A stretch of 64,000 nt of DNA from JAAGZL01 sp050288625 (GCA_050288625.1 JBNKEE010000062.1:1-64000); one strand, 5' to 3'. Shown: positions 36,156 to 45,313, counted from the first letter of the stretch. The notes: generated by a model not told the origin, from the letters alone. Numbers and translations: made by a program.

Positions 36156-36887
36156 ATGATGGAGGAAACTCTGCGGCGACAATATCTGGAGGCCATGGGC
36201 ATCCAGAACTGGGTCGGGCGTGATGCGCCCGATCCGGTTGTCGCCCAGGTTCAGCCAGATGTGCAAGCAACACTGCCTCAACCGGATCCGGTTGCTGAGG
36301 CCAAGTCTTCATCACCTGTGGCGCGGGGCGACATCGCCACCCTGGATTGGGACAGGCTGCGGGCAAGGGTCAAGGACTGTAGAGCCTGTGAGCTGCATGA
36401 GACCCGGACCCAGACCGTATTCGGTGTGGGTGATCAGAACGCCGATCTGATGATCATCGGCGAGGCGCCGGGGGCGGATGAGGATCGTCAGGGAGAGCCC
36501 TTTGTGGGCAAGGCGGGGCAACTACTCAATGCCATGCTCAAGGCGATCGGATTTTCCCGTGAACAGGTATTCATTGCTAATATCCTGAAGTGCCGTCCGC
36601 CGGGCAACCGCGATCCTCACCTGGAGGAGGCGCTAAACTGTGAGCCCTTTCTGCAACGACAGATCGATCTGGTCCGGCCCAAGGTAATCCTGGCGGTGGG
36701 GCGAATCGCCGCCCAAAATCTATTGAAGACAGACGTAGCCGTGGGCAAATTGCGTGGCCGCACTGATACTATCGGCGAAGCCAAGATCCCGGTTGTGGTC
36801 ACCTACCATCCGGCCTATCTGCTGCGTTCACCAGATCAAAAAGCCAAAGCCTGGCAGGACCTGCAGCGGGCCTATCATCTGTTATGA
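36156..36887 (+). CDS. uracil-DNA glycosylase, family 4 (Fe-S type)
   Basis: Removes uracil from DNA to start base-excision repair. After a variable N-terminal linker of about 70 residues, the catalytic core has GEAPGADEDRQGEPFVGKAG and the HPAYLLRSP motif. Four cysteines expected to bind a 4Fe-4S cluster are visible: C-x2-C in CRACEL, one in ILKCRPP and one in NCEPFL. This is the thermophile-type (UdgA) family also found in many proteobacteria. ATG codons at 36156 and 36159 are both possible; AAGAGG at 36146-36151 slightly favours 36159. RimI follows 18 bp later. Confidence 0.93.
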   Translation: MMEETLRRQYLEAMGIQNWVGRDAPDPVVAQVQPDVQATLPQPDPVAEAKSSSPVARGDIATLDWDRLRARVKDCRACELHETRTQTVFGVGDQNADLMIIGEAPGADEDRQGEPFVGKAGQLLNAMLKAIGFSREQVFIANILKCRPPGNRDPHLEEALNCEPFLQRQIDLVRPKVILAVGRIAAQNLLKTDVAVGKLRGRTDTIGEAKIPVVVTYHPAYLLRSPDQKAKAWQDLQRAYHLL

Positions 36888-36905
36888 GGTTTCGTGGCAG
36901 TTTAG

Positions 36906-37385
36906 ATGGATACACTTCTCAAAGACCCACAGCTTAAGATCCTTCCTATGCGGCCGGGTGATATAAACGCCGTGATGGAGATAGAGCAGCGGGCCTACGA
37001 GTTTCCCTGGTCCGCTGTTAATTTCGAGGATTGCTTGCGCAGCGGTTACTACTGCTGTGTATATCAACAGAAGGGTATTCATTTAAATGTGCTCCCCATC
37101 GGTTATGCCGTGATGTCGTTAGCTGCCGGTGAGGCCCAGATCCTGAATATATGTATCGACCCGGAGAAGCAGGGACAGGGGCTCGGTCGTAGATTACTGC
37201 AGCATCTCATCGCCGAGGCGGGCAGAAGGGAGGCCGATACCATTTTTCTGGAGGTGCGTACTTCAAACCTAGCCGCTTTCGCGTTGTATGACTCAGCAGG
37301 TTTCAATGAGATAGGCCAGCGCCGTGGCTACTATCCGGCCCAGGGCGGGCGTGAGGATGCCCTGGTGTTGGCGCTGTCGCTCTAG
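36906..37385 (+). CDS. rimI: ribosomal protein S18-alanine N-acetyltransferase
   Basis: A 159-residue GNAT acetyltransferase. The acetyl-CoA loop is EKQGQGLGRRLLQHL, and the C-terminal EVRTSNLAAFALYDSAGFNEIGQRRGYY (given in part) is typical of RimI. It acetylates the N-terminal Ala of S18. It probably shares a transcript with the upstream glycosylase gene, a frequent pairing in gammaproteobacteria. Confidence 0.93.
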   Translation: MDTLLKDPQLKILPMRPGDINAVMEIEQRAYEFPWSAVNFEDCLRSGYYCCVYQQKGIHLNVLPIGYAVMSLAAGEAQILNICIDPEKQGQGLGRRLLQHLIAEAGRREADTIFLEVRTSNLAAFALYDSAGFNEIGQRRGYYPAQGGREDALVLALSL

Positions 37386-37632
37386 TCTTTTCTTGGATAA
37401 AACTAAATCGGTTACGAGATGGCAGTAACTAAATCACCCTCTTTATAAATCTCAATGAAATATGTGACCAAGTTCCATTATCTACGGTGACAATTGTATC
37501 TTCTTGTAAAGCTGTGATATTTTCCCTCAACGCTCGAAAGCAGTATAGGTTTTAAATTGATATTTTATGTGTTTTCGATCTTGTGAGTATCATATTTATC
37601 TGATTTAGTCGTGTCTGAACAAGGAATATAGA

Positions 37633-38277
37633 ATGGATGTAAAGAGAATCTTATTGGCGTTAGTTTTTATATCAGTGGCTAATCTTGCCAATGCAGCAAC
37701 AATTACACTGAATGCGGTTAATTCCGGATGGTACATGATCGATGGCACCAATAATGGTACAGCAACCAATTTCTTTTCTGGATACACTAGTGGGAATGGG
37801 TACTATAGAAATTGGTTGGGATTTGATTTGAGCTCGGTAACCGAAAACATTATTTCCGCTACTTTGAGTGTCGCAAGTAACTCTTCAAACGATTCAGGTC
37901 AAACCTTTTCTTGGTTTGAAATCATTACCCCATATAGCAACCTTGGTACTCAAGCAGGCACTGATATTTTTGAGGATTTGGGTACAGGGAATATGCTCGC
38001 GCAGGGGATACACACTGCTGGAACCATAAACCTATTTACCATGAATGCTCTTGGGTTATCTTCTCTAAACTCAGCATCATCTCTGTGGGCAATTGGTGGT
38101 CTTAACGGATCAGCGAACAAGGCATTTGGTTATACCGCGGGCGTAGGATCCGGTGATCACATCCAACTGGTACTTGAAACTTCTCCAGTCCCTATTCCTG
38201 CTGCTGTATGGCTGTTCGGAAGCGGTATTCTGGCTCTCTTTGGGTTCTCTAGGAGAAAAAATATAGCTGTATGTTAG
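37633..38277 (+). CDS. secreted protein with VPLPA-CTERM sorting domain (first)
   Basis: A 214-residue protein with a signal peptide ending ANA (near residue 22) and a C-terminal sorting tail: VPIPA, then the hydrophobic AVWLFGSGILALFGF and a basic RRKN end. This is the VPLPA-CTERM variant of PEP-CTERM, the signal cut by an XrtD-type exosortase. The middle is a Ser/Asn/Gly-rich beta-type domain that I do not recognise. A strong rho-independent terminator follows. The matching exosortase is 30 kb upstream. Confidence 0.85.
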   Translation: MDVKRILLALVFISVANLANAATITLNAVNSGWYMIDGTNNGTATNFFSGYTSGNGYYRNWLGFDLSSVTENIISATLSVASNSSNDSGQTFSWFEIITPYSNLGTQAGTDIFEDLGTGNMLAQGIHTAGTINLFTMNALGLSSLNSASSLWAIGGLNGSANKAFGYTAGVGSGDHIQLVLETSPVPIPAAVWLFGSGILALFGFSRRKNIAVC

Positions 38278-38323
38278 GCTGCGTAACGATCCTGATCAGT
38301 CCGTTCGGACTGTTAGCCAATAA

Positions 38324-38354
38324 AAAACCCCGCCCATGAGGCGGGGTTTTATTT
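38324..38354 (+). terminator. strong rho-independent terminator
   Basis: AAAACCCCGCC (38324-38334) pairs with GGCGGGGTTTT (38340-38350) around CATGA, followed by ATTTT. It ends the VPLPA-CTERM gene and is the clearest terminator in the window. The A-run on the left side could make it work in both directions. Confidence 0.9.
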
Positions 38355-38458
38355 TAGGCGGTGGAGAAATGAGGTTTGGTTTAAGGGAAGTACATCGGAA
38401 GTACATCCATTTTACAGATTATGTATAATACGCCGCTTTCTTCTGCCATATTCCGCCC

Positions 38459-40039
38459 ATGTCTGAGCTGCTGAAACAACTGAACCGCCGTCGCACCTTT
38501 GCAATCATCTCCCATCCGGATGCCGGTAAGACCACCCTCACCGAAAAGCTGTTGCTGTTCGGTGGCGCCATCCAGCTGGCAGGTACAGTGAAGGGCCGCA
38601 AGGCGGCGCGCCACGCCACTTCGGACTGGATGGAACTAGAGAAGCAGCGCGGCATCTCCGTAACCTCGTCTGTGATGCAGTTTCCCTACAATGATGCGAT
38701 CGTAAACCTGCTGGATACCCCAGGCCACGAAGACTTTTCGGAAGACACCTATCGTACCCTGACCGCGGTGGACTCAGCCTTGATGGTGATCGATGTGGCC
38801 AAGGGCGTGGAGTCGCGCACCATTAAGCTGATGGAGGTGTGCCGTTTGCGTACTACCCCGATCATAACCTTCATCAACAAGCTGGACCGTGAGGGCCGAG
38901 ATCCTATGGAGCTCCTGGATGAGGTGGAGTCGGTGCTCAAAATCAAATGTGCTCCTCTGACCTGGCCCATCGGCATGGGTAAGAGATTCAAGGGGGTGTA
39001 CGACCTGCGCAGCCACACCACCCACCTGTTTACCGCTACTCATGGCGGCAAGATTCAGGAGGGAGAACTGATTGAGGGGTTAGATAATCCCAGACTGGAT
39101 GAGGTGATCGGTGATCAGGCCGCTGAGTTGCGGGAAGAGATCGAACTGGTACAAGGCGCCAGCCACGAGTGGGACCAGGAGGCCTACAATCGGGGGGAGT
39201 TGACCCCGGTGTTCTTCGGTTCCGCTATCAATAACTTCGGGGTGAAGGAGTTGTTGGACGCCTTTGTAGAGTATGCCCCGGCCCCGATAGCACGCCAGAC
39301 GCTGCAGCGTGAGGTGGCGGCGTCCGAGCAGAAATTCTCCGGGTTTGTGTTTAAGATTCAGGCCAACATGGACCCGGCCCACCGCGATCGCATCGCCTTC
39401 CTGCGGGTCTGTTCCGGTTCTTACAAAAAGGGCATGAAGATGCGCCATGTGCGTATAGGTAAGACGGTGCAGGTGAGCAACGCCATAACCTTCCAGGCGG
39501 ATGAGCGCAAGCATGTGGAGGAGGCCTGGCCGGGAGATATTATAGGCCTGCACAACCACGGAACCATCCAGATCGGCGACACCTTCACCGAGGGTGAAGA
39601 TCTTAAATACGAAGGCATCCCATACTTTGCGCCGGAGCTGTTTCGTCGTGTGGTGTTGAAAGATCCGCTACGACTGAAGGCGTTACAGAAGGGTGTGGTG
39701 CAGCTGTGCGAGGAAGGAGCCACCCAGGTGTTCCGGCCCATGCGCAACAATGACATCATCCTGGGTGCGGTGGGTGTGTTGCAGTTTGATGTTGCGGCGC
39801 ACCGACTGAAGGATGAGTACAATGTGGAGGCAATCGTGGAGAATATAAATGTTGCCACCGCTCGTTGGGTCGAGTGCGATGATCCCAAGATGCTGGAACA
39901 GTTCAAGACCAAGGCCCATGATAATCTGGCCCTGGATGGGGATGAGCAACTGGTCTACCTGGCACCCACTCGGGTGAATCTGGACCTGACCATGGAGCGC
40001 TGGCCTGATGTGCGCTTTTTGGCTACACGCGAGCTATAA
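38459..40039 (+). CDS. prfC: peptide chain release factor 3
   Basis: A translational GTPase of 526 residues that removes RF1/RF2 from the ribosome after termination. The P-loop is SHPDAGKTTLTEKLL near residue 20, followed by EKQRGISVTSSVMQF (switch region), DTPGHEDFSEDTYR and FINKLDR (the NKxD box). The C-terminal domains II and III are intact. It is monocistronic and follows the terminator of the VPLPA-CTERM gene. Confidence 0.97.
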   Translation: MSELLKQLNRRRTFAIISHPDAGKTTLTEKLLLFGGAIQLAGTVKGRKAARHATSDWMELEKQRGISVTSSVMQFPYNDAIVNLLDTPGHEDFSEDTYRTLTAVDSALMVIDVAKGVESRTIKLMEVCRLRTTPIITFINKLDREGRDPMELLDEVESVLKIKCAPLTWPIGMGKRFKGVYDLRSHTTHLFTATHGGKIQEGELIEGLDNPRLDEVIGDQAAELREEIELVQGASHEWDQEAYNRGELTPVFFGSAINNFGVKELLDAFVEYAPAPIARQTLQREVAASEQKFSGFVFKIQANMDPAHRDRIAFLRVCSGSYKKGMKMRHVRIGKTVQVSNAITFQADERKHVEEAWPGDIIGLHNHGTIQIGDTFTEGEDLKYEGIPYFAPELFRRVVLKDPLRLKALQKGVVQLCEEGATQVFRPMRNNDIILGAVGVLQFDVAAHRLKDEYNVEAIVENINVATARWVECDDPKMLEQFKTKAHDNLALDGDEQLVYLAPTRVNLDLTMERWPDVRFLATREL

Positions 40040-40047
40040 ATCAATAA

Positions 40048-40090
40048 TCCCTTCTCCATCCTAGCCCCTCTCCCCTTGGGTTGAGGGTAA
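40048..40090. repeat. C/T-rich intergenic repeat after prfC
   Basis: CCCTTCTCCATCCTAGCCCCTCTCCCCTTGGG-like run (in part), followed by TTGAGGG, lies about 10 bp after the prfC stop. It is an imperfect member of the palindromic repeat family seen best at 43741-43780. Confidence 0.55.
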
Positions 40091-40138
40091 AAATCGTTTA
40101 ATTCCAGTTAGTTAGGAACTGTTTTCCTGGCTATTTTC

Positions 40139-40165
40139 TCAAGAAAACCCCCGTGCGGCCGCCAA
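40139..40165 (+). promoter_or_regulatory. weak candidate sigma-28 promoter
   Basis: TCAAGAAA at 40139-40146, an 11-base spacer, and GCCGCCAA at 40158-40165 follow the spacing of the three good sigma-28 sites in this window. The -10 matches six of eight bases but the -35 only four. It lies 35 bp before the calcium-loop protein gene. Confidence 0.3.
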
Positions 40166-40199
40166 TCGAGTTACTAGTCCGATTCTTATGGTGGGCGCT

Positions 40200-41273
40200 A
40201 TGAAGATTGTCGACTCTAATCTGCAGATGGCCAGCAACCATCTATCTACCCAGCGTGACGAACAGCGTGAGTCCCTAACGGTTTGGCGTGATGGCCAGGA
40301 CGCACGGGCGGTGACCGGGCCGGTGAATCGCGCCTCCTTTGATGCCATGGCTGAATCCCTGCGGGTGGAGTTTCAGCAGGTGGATATCTCTACAACGGCC
40401 AGTTCTTTGCAGCCAGCTAAGGCTGTGGTGGCGGACGATGAGCAGCTAGATCCTTTAGATGAGTTGAAACAGTTGCTAATTAAACTCCTGGTGGAGCAGC
40501 TCACCGGCAAGAAGATCAAACTGGTTGCTCCATCCGAGATAGAGGATACCAAGACCGCAGATATTCCCGATCCGAATCAGACCCAATCAGTCGAAGACGG
40601 TCGTCAGGGCTGGGGGCTGGTCTACGACTACTACGAGTCCCACTATGAATCCGAGACCACCAGTTTTTCCACCCAGGGTGTGGTGCATACTGCTGATGGT
40701 CGGGAGATCGATATCAGCGTCGAGCTGAATATGAGTCGTGAGTTCTATTCCGAACAGAGCTTGAGCCTGCGTGCCGGTGATGCCTTGAAAGATCCGCTGG
40801 TGATCAATTTCAGCGGTACTGCAGCGGAACTGACCGAACGCAGCTTCAGCTTCGACATTGATGCAGACGGCACCTCGGATCAGATTGCCTTCGTTGGTCC
40901 GGGCAGCGGCTTCCTGGCATTGGACCGGAACGGCGACGGCGAGATCAATGACGGCAGCGAATTGTTCGGTCCGGAGAGCGGCAACGGCTTTGCCGACCTT
41001 GCCGAGTATGATCTGGATGGCAACAACTGGATCGACGAGAATGACAGCATCTATGATCGTCTACGTATCTGGTCCAAAGACGAGTCAGGTAACGATCAAC
41101 TGGTGGCCCTGGGACAGCGCGGGGTCGGCGCCATCTACCTGGGGCATATCGATACGCCGTTTCTATTGAAAAATGCGGTCAACGACACATTGGGTGCGGT
41201 GCGCGACTCAGGCGTATTTCTGGAAGAGGATGGTGGTGTTGGTACCATTCAGCAGTTGGATCTTGTTGTGTAA
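40200..41273 (+). CDS. hypothetical protein with EF-hand-like calcium-binding loops
   Basis: About 357 residues, no signal peptide. The first half is hydrophilic. The second half has three D-rich loops, DIDADGTSDQ, DRNGDGEINDGSELFG and DLDGNNWIDENDS, of the type D-x-D/N-x-D-G that bind calcium as in VCBS or dockerin-like repeats. I recognise such proteins as widespread in gammaproteobacteria but know no assigned function. The ATG at 40200 (MKIVDSNLQMAS) is preferred over 40188, since the N-terminal four residues look non-native. It is monocistronic. Confidence 0.65.
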   Translation: MKIVDSNLQMASNHLSTQRDEQRESLTVWRDGQDARAVTGPVNRASFDAMAESLRVEFQQVDISTTASSLQPAKAVVADDEQLDPLDELKQLLIKLLVEQLTGKKIKLVAPSEIEDTKTADIPDPNQTQSVEDGRQGWGLVYDYYESHYESETTSFSTQGVVHTADGREIDISVELNMSREFYSEQSLSLRAGDALKDPLVINFSGTAAELTERSFSFDIDADGTSDQIAFVGPGSGFLALDRNGDGEINDGSELFGPESGNGFADLAEYDLDGNNWIDENDSIYDRLRIWSKDESGNDQLVALGQRGVGAIYLGHIDTPFLLKNAVNDTLGAVRDSGVFLEEDGGVGTIQQLDLVV

Positions 41274-41483
41274 TAGGTCGCAATCTAATATCAAATTGGA
41301 TTTGATATTTTATATTTCGCCACTACAATGGAACTTGAATAGCGTAGCTCCTCTCTACGCTACTGTTATTAAAAATAGGGAACGTTTTTAAGGCATAAAT
41401 ACCCTATAACTGACCTTATTTGAGCCGAATATTTAATTCGGTTGGGATAACTTTGTGTTTTATTTAATAAAGGAATGTGAATT

Positions 41484-42077
41484 ATGGTTATAAGAAGAGT
41501 TGCATTGTTATTACTTTTAATGAGCGCGTTTGGTCTGATAGCACAAGCCCATGCAGCTACCACCATCTATACAGATAGGTCTTCGTGGGAATCTAACTTT
41601 TCCACTTTTTCCACAGAGGATTTTTCAGATGCTGTTTTGAATGCCGGCGTCAGCGTTGTCAGTGACTCAGGTAATGTTGTTGGAGGAGAGTGGTCAGATC
41701 TCGTTGTTCCTGGGGGAGCTTCAACTACTTTTTCATTCTCTCAGGGGATATTTGGTTTCGGTGGTGACTGGGATCTTGCCGGTCCCGGAGGACAGGGTAC
41801 AGGTATTGCTATTACCTTGACTCTATTAGCTGGTGGTACCGAGATTTTAACAACTGAGATACCAAGAGATACCAGTAATACCTTTTGGGGTTTTGTTACT
41901 AATATCGCTTTTACCGATGTTTTGTTAACCGCTGGTACCCAAGTTTCCGGTGTCGAAACCTTTACTATGGATAATATGGTTTATTCGTCCGCATCTCCTG
42001 TTCCTGTTCCTGCTGCTGTATGGCTGTTTGGTTCTGGAGTGCTTGGACTATTGGGGTTTAGACGTAAGGCTTCTTGA
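41484..42077 (+). CDS. secreted protein with VPLPA-CTERM sorting domain (second)
   Basis: A 197-residue protein. The signal peptide ends AHA (near residue 24). The C-terminal tail is VPVPA, AVWLFGSGVLGLLGF, then RRKAS, almost the same as the tail of the protein at 37633. The internal domain (EDFSDAVL..., VVPGGASTTF, GIFGFGGDWD) resembles small secreted beta-sandwich proteins of this class and is unrelated to the first protein. A rho-independent terminator follows. It is a probable exosortase substrate. Confidence 0.85.
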   Translation: MVIRRVALLLLLMSAFGLIAQAHAATTIYTDRSSWESNFSTFSTEDFSDAVLNAGVSVVSDSGNVVGGEWSDLVVPGGASTTFSFSQGIFGFGGDWDLAGPGGQGTGIAITLTLLAGGTEILTTEIPRDTSNTFWGFVTNIAFTDVLLTAGTQVSGVETFTMDNMVYSSASPVPVPAAVWLFGSGVLGLLGFRRKAS

Positions 42078-42102
42078 TTATTAAAATTAGTTAGACCCAG
42101 AT

Positions 42103-42146
42103 AAAACCGCTGCCAGTAATGCGTAATACTGGCGGCGGTTTTCTTG
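42103..42146 (+). terminator. rho-independent terminator
   Basis: AAAACCGCTGCCAGTA (42103-42118) pairs with TACTGGCGGCGGTTTT (42127-42142), with one mismatch, and is followed by CTTGTTTC. It ends the second VPLPA-CTERM gene. Confidence 0.85.
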
Positions 42147-42294
42147 TTTCTGTACTGTAGCTACGAGATAGGGTGTCAACTCTATATATCTTATAAGGGT
42201 TGCTCAGATGCTCTTTGTCGCGAAATATTCATAATTTTCAACCATACTCCTTTTAACAAACAAGAAATGTAAAGGAGTTGGCAACTGCTGCACA

Positions 42295-43728
42295 ATGGGT
42301 ATTCGTCAAAAAACCAAGATTATTGCCACTGTAGGGCCAGCCAGTGATTCCGTCGATATTCTAAAGGAGATGATCCAAGCCGGTGCAAGTGTTTTTCGGA
42401 TCAATCTCTCATTTGGGACTGGTCCTGATCAGGCACAGAGAGTGGAGCTTGTACGCCGGGCCGCGAGAGAGGATGGGAGGCATGTGGCGATCATGGCTGA
42501 TACCCGAGGGATAGAGATACGTACCGGCACGTTGGAGAAGGAGTTTATTGAACTTCAGGATGGGGGCGACTTCGAGATCTATTGCGATGGACGTGTTGGT
42601 AATTCAAAAGGTGTTTCTGTCTCGTATCAGGGGCTTTATAAGGACGTTGCTGCTGAGACAACCATCCTGCTTGATGATGGTGCGATAGAGCTGGCGGTAG
42701 TTGCTATCAAGGAACGCGTTATACAGTGCCGAGTGATTCATGGAGGTATCCTGCGCCACAGAAAAGGGGTCAATCTCCCCAATACTCAGCTCCCCGTTAG
42801 TGCAGTGAGTCCGGAAAATCGCGAAGTGGTGGTACGGGAGATGGGTTTTGCGGCCCAGCATGGTATTGAATATGTTGCGGCATCATTCATTCAGACCGCC
42901 AATGACATACATGAACTGCGCAAGGTTCAACAGGAGTTCGGGGTCGGCATTCCCGTTATCGCCAAGATAGAGAACCGTGCCGGGATAAACAACCTGGACG
43001 AGATAGTAGAGGCCGCAGATGGCGTGATGGTAGCCCGGGGAGACCTCGGCGTAGAGTTGCCGTTGGCCGAGGTTCCTGGGATGCAGAAGAAGATCATTCG
43101 AGCCACTGTTTCTCTCGGTAAACCGGTGATTACGGCAACGGAGATGCTATCTTCCATGGAACGCAATCCCAAACCCACCAGAGCCGAAGCCAGCGACGTG
43201 GCCAATGCCATCCTGGACGGCACCTCTGCCATCATGCTTTCAGGTGAGACCGCAATAGGAAAATACCCGGTAAAGGCGGTGCAGACCATGGCGGAACTTG
43301 CCGAGCAGGCCGAGGCATCCCTGGCAGAATATGGATTTTTGCAGACGGTTAAGCCGAACCCTTCTAACAAGGTGACCGACGCGATCAGTACGGCGGTTAC
43401 CAGCATGGCAAAACGACTTGACGCTAAGGCTATATTCAGTCTCACAGAGACCGGCTTTAGCCCCAGACAGATCTCACGACATCGACCTGAGTGTCCGATT
43501 TTTGCCGTTACGTCGTCTGAGGCGGTAGCCCGTAAGTTGGCCCTGAACTGGGGGGTGCTGCCACTGTTTCGCACAGGTGAACTAAATGATGAAGAGAAGA
43601 TCATCTGTGGTATAAAGCGTGCGCGTGAGCTGGGCTATATCTCCAGCGGGGACCTGGTGCTGACTGTTGCCGGTAAGTTTCAGACGGCTGGCGGAACTGA
43701 CTATATCAGGGTTATGACAGTAGAGTAG
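42295..43728 (+). CDS. pyk: pyruvate kinase (divergent type)
   Basis: Transfers phosphate from PEP to ADP in the last step of glycolysis. It has 477 residues with the full A/B/C domain layout. TKIIATVGPAS begins the chain, AKIENRAG holds the catalytic Lys, GDLGVELP the metal-binding Asp and ITATEML the Thr. Some normally invariant motifs differ: NFSHG reads NLSFG (Arg35, Asn37 and Ser39 kept, the His replaced by Phe40), and DTKGPEIR reads DTRGIEIR at 69-76. It is monocistronic and convergent with fumarase. Function is likely kept, but kinetics or effector response may differ. Confidence 0.9.
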   Translation: MGIRQKTKIIATVGPASDSVDILKEMIQAGASVFRINLSFGTGPDQAQRVELVRRAAREDGRHVAIMADTRGIEIRTGTLEKEFIELQDGGDFEIYCDGRVGNSKGVSVSYQGLYKDVAAETTILLDDGAIELAVVAIKERVIQCRVIHGGILRHRKGVNLPNTQLPVSAVSPENREVVVREMGFAAQHGIEYVAASFIQTANDIHELRKVQQEFGVGIPVIAKIENRAGINNLDEIVEAADGVMVARGDLGVELPLAEVPGMQKKIIRATVSLGKPVITATEMLSSMERNPKPTRAEASDVANAILDGTSAIMLSGETAIGKYPVKAVQTMAELAEQAEASLAEYGFLQTVKPNPSNKVTDAISTAVTSMAKRLDAKAIFSLTETGFSPRQISRHRPECPIFAVTSSEAVARKLALNWGVLPLFRTGELNDEEKIICGIKRARELGYISSGDLVLTVAGKFQTAGGTDYIRVMTVE

Positions 43729-43740
43729 GCGTTTCCATGC

Positions 43741-43780
43741 TCCCTTCTCCCCTTGGGGAGAAGGGATGGGGTTGAGGGGA
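43741..43780. repeat. perfect palindromic repeat between pyk and fumarase
   Basis: TCCCTTCTCCCC (43741-43752) and GGGGAGAAGGGA (43755-43766) form a perfect 12-bp hairpin around TT, followed by TGGGGTTGAGGGG. It lies between two convergent genes and could stop transcription from both sides. It is the best preserved member of a dispersed repeat family in this window. Confidence 0.8.
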
Positions 43781-43798
43781 CGTCTTAATTACCGCAAC

Positions 43799-45313
43799 TT
43801 ACTTCTTCATATCCTCAATCTTAATCCGCCACTCAGCCGGTCCGGTCTGATGTACGGAGGTACCTTTGCTATCCACCGCTACGGTCACTGGCATATCCTT
43901 TACATCGAATTCGCGGATCGCTTCCATGCCCAGATCTTCGAACGCTACGATCCGCGCAGAGCGGATCGCTTTGGAAACCAGATAGGCGGCTCCTCCAACT
44001 GCCATCAGGTAGGCAGCCCCATGTTTCTTGATCGACTCTATAGTGTTTGGTCCTCGTTCTGCCTTGCCCACCATTCCTATCAGTCCCATGTCTGATAACA
44101 TCATGTCGGTAAACTTGTCCATACGGGTTGCCGTGGTAGGACCAGCCGGACCTACTGCCTCGTCTCTTACCGGGTCTACCGGCCCCACGTAGTAGATGAA
44201 ACGGCCGTTGAAGTCTACTCCCTCCGGCAGAGGTTCTCCCTTCTCATATAGTTGTTGGATACGTTTGTGAGCTGCGTCGCGTCCGGTGAGAAGTTTGCCG
44301 GAAAGCAGGAGGCTTTCGCCCGGCTGCCAGCTTGCAATCTCTTCCTTAGAGACTGTATCCAGATTTACTCGACGGGCGCTGGCGGCGCCATCCATGGAGA
44401 TCTCTGGCCACTCATCTATGCTTGGTGGTTGCAGGTCCACGGGCCCACTACCATCTAGAATGAACTCCACGTGGCGGGTGGCGGCACAGTTGGGAATCAT
44501 GGCTACCGGGAGGGAGGCGGCGTGGGTCGGGTAGTCATTGATCTTGATATCCAGCACGGTGGTTAGCCCGCCCAGACCCTGTGCCCCGATGCCTAGGGCA
44601 TTCACTTTCTCAAATAGCTCAAGGCGCAGCTCCTCTACCCGGTTTTGCGGTCCGCGGGCTTTGAGTTCGTGGATATCGATGTGCTCCATTAGGGACTCTT
44701 TGGCCAGAAGCATGGCCTTTTCAGATGAGCCGCCGATGCCGATGCCTAGCATGCCAGGTGGGCACCAGCCTGCCCCCATCTTCGGGACTGTCTCCAATAC
44801 CCAGTCTACTAAGCTATCTGATGGATTGAGTATGGTGAACTTAGACTTGTTTTCCGATCCGCCACCCTTGGCCGCTAGTTTTATCAATAGCTTGTCGCCC
44901 GGAACTATTTTGGTGTGGATTATCGCAGGGGTATTGTCCTTGGTGTTTTTGCGCGCCCCAGCGGGATCGGACACCATAGATGCGCGGAGCACATTATCCG
45001 GGTTGTTGTAACCACGTCGCACACCCTCGTTTATCATATCCTCCAGGCCCATGTCTCCATCGAATTTGAGGTTCATGCCCACCTCTAAAAATACTACTAC
45101 CATTCCGGTGTCCTGGCAGATTGGACGTTTGCCTTCGGCGCACATCCTGGAATTAACCAGGATCTGGGTCATGGCGTCCTTAGCCGCGGGAGACTGTTCT
45201 ATCTCCCATGCCTTGGTCAGGGCCCTGATATAATCAACGGGGTGATAGTAAGAGATGTATTGCAGGGCGTCCGCAATACTCTGGATAAGGTCTTCCTGGC
45301 GAATTTTAGTCAT
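43799..45313 (-). CDS. fumA: fumarate hydratase, class I (Fe-S)
   Basis: Hydrates fumarate to malate using a 4Fe-4S cluster. About 505 residues, with the tartrate dehydratase alpha domain first (CQDTGMVVVFLEVG with a cluster Cys; GGGSENKSKF; WCPPGMLGIGIGG) and the beta domain after (GRDAAHKRIQ; GPTTATRMDKFTD). The preferred start is the ATG at 45313 (MTKIRQEDLIQS); the longer frame to 45352 adds residues unlike the family. A small divergent gene starts 161 bp away. Confidence 0.95.
   Translation of the reverse strand: MTKIRQEDLIQSIADALQYISYYHPVDYIRALTKAWEIEQSPAAKDAMTQILVNSRMCAEGKRPICQDTGMVVVFLEVGMNLKFDGDMGLEDMINEGVRRGYNNPDNVLRASMVSDPAGARKNTKDNTPAIIHTKIVPGDKLLIKLAAKGGGSENKSKFTILNPSDSLVDWVLETVPKMGAGWCPPGMLGIGIGGSSEKAMLLAKESLMEHIDIHELKARGPQNRVEELRLELFEKVNALGIGAQGLGGLTTVLDIKINDYPTHAASLPVAMIPNCAATRHVEFILDGSGPVDLQPPSIDEWPEISMDGAASARRVNLDTVSKEEIASWQPGESLLLSGKLLTGRDAAHKRIQQLYEKGEPLPEGVDFNGRFIYYVGPVDPVRDEAVGPAGPTTATRMDKFTDMMLSDMGLIGMVGKAERGPNTIESIKKHGAAYLMAVGGAAYLVSKAIRSARIVAFEDLGMEAIREFDVKDMPVTVAVDSKGTSVHQTGPAEWRIKIEDMKK

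Noticed and set aside
42927..43604. 225-codon open frame antisense to pyk
   Set aside because: Fully inside a strongly conserved gene; Ser/Ala-rich shadow with no family features.
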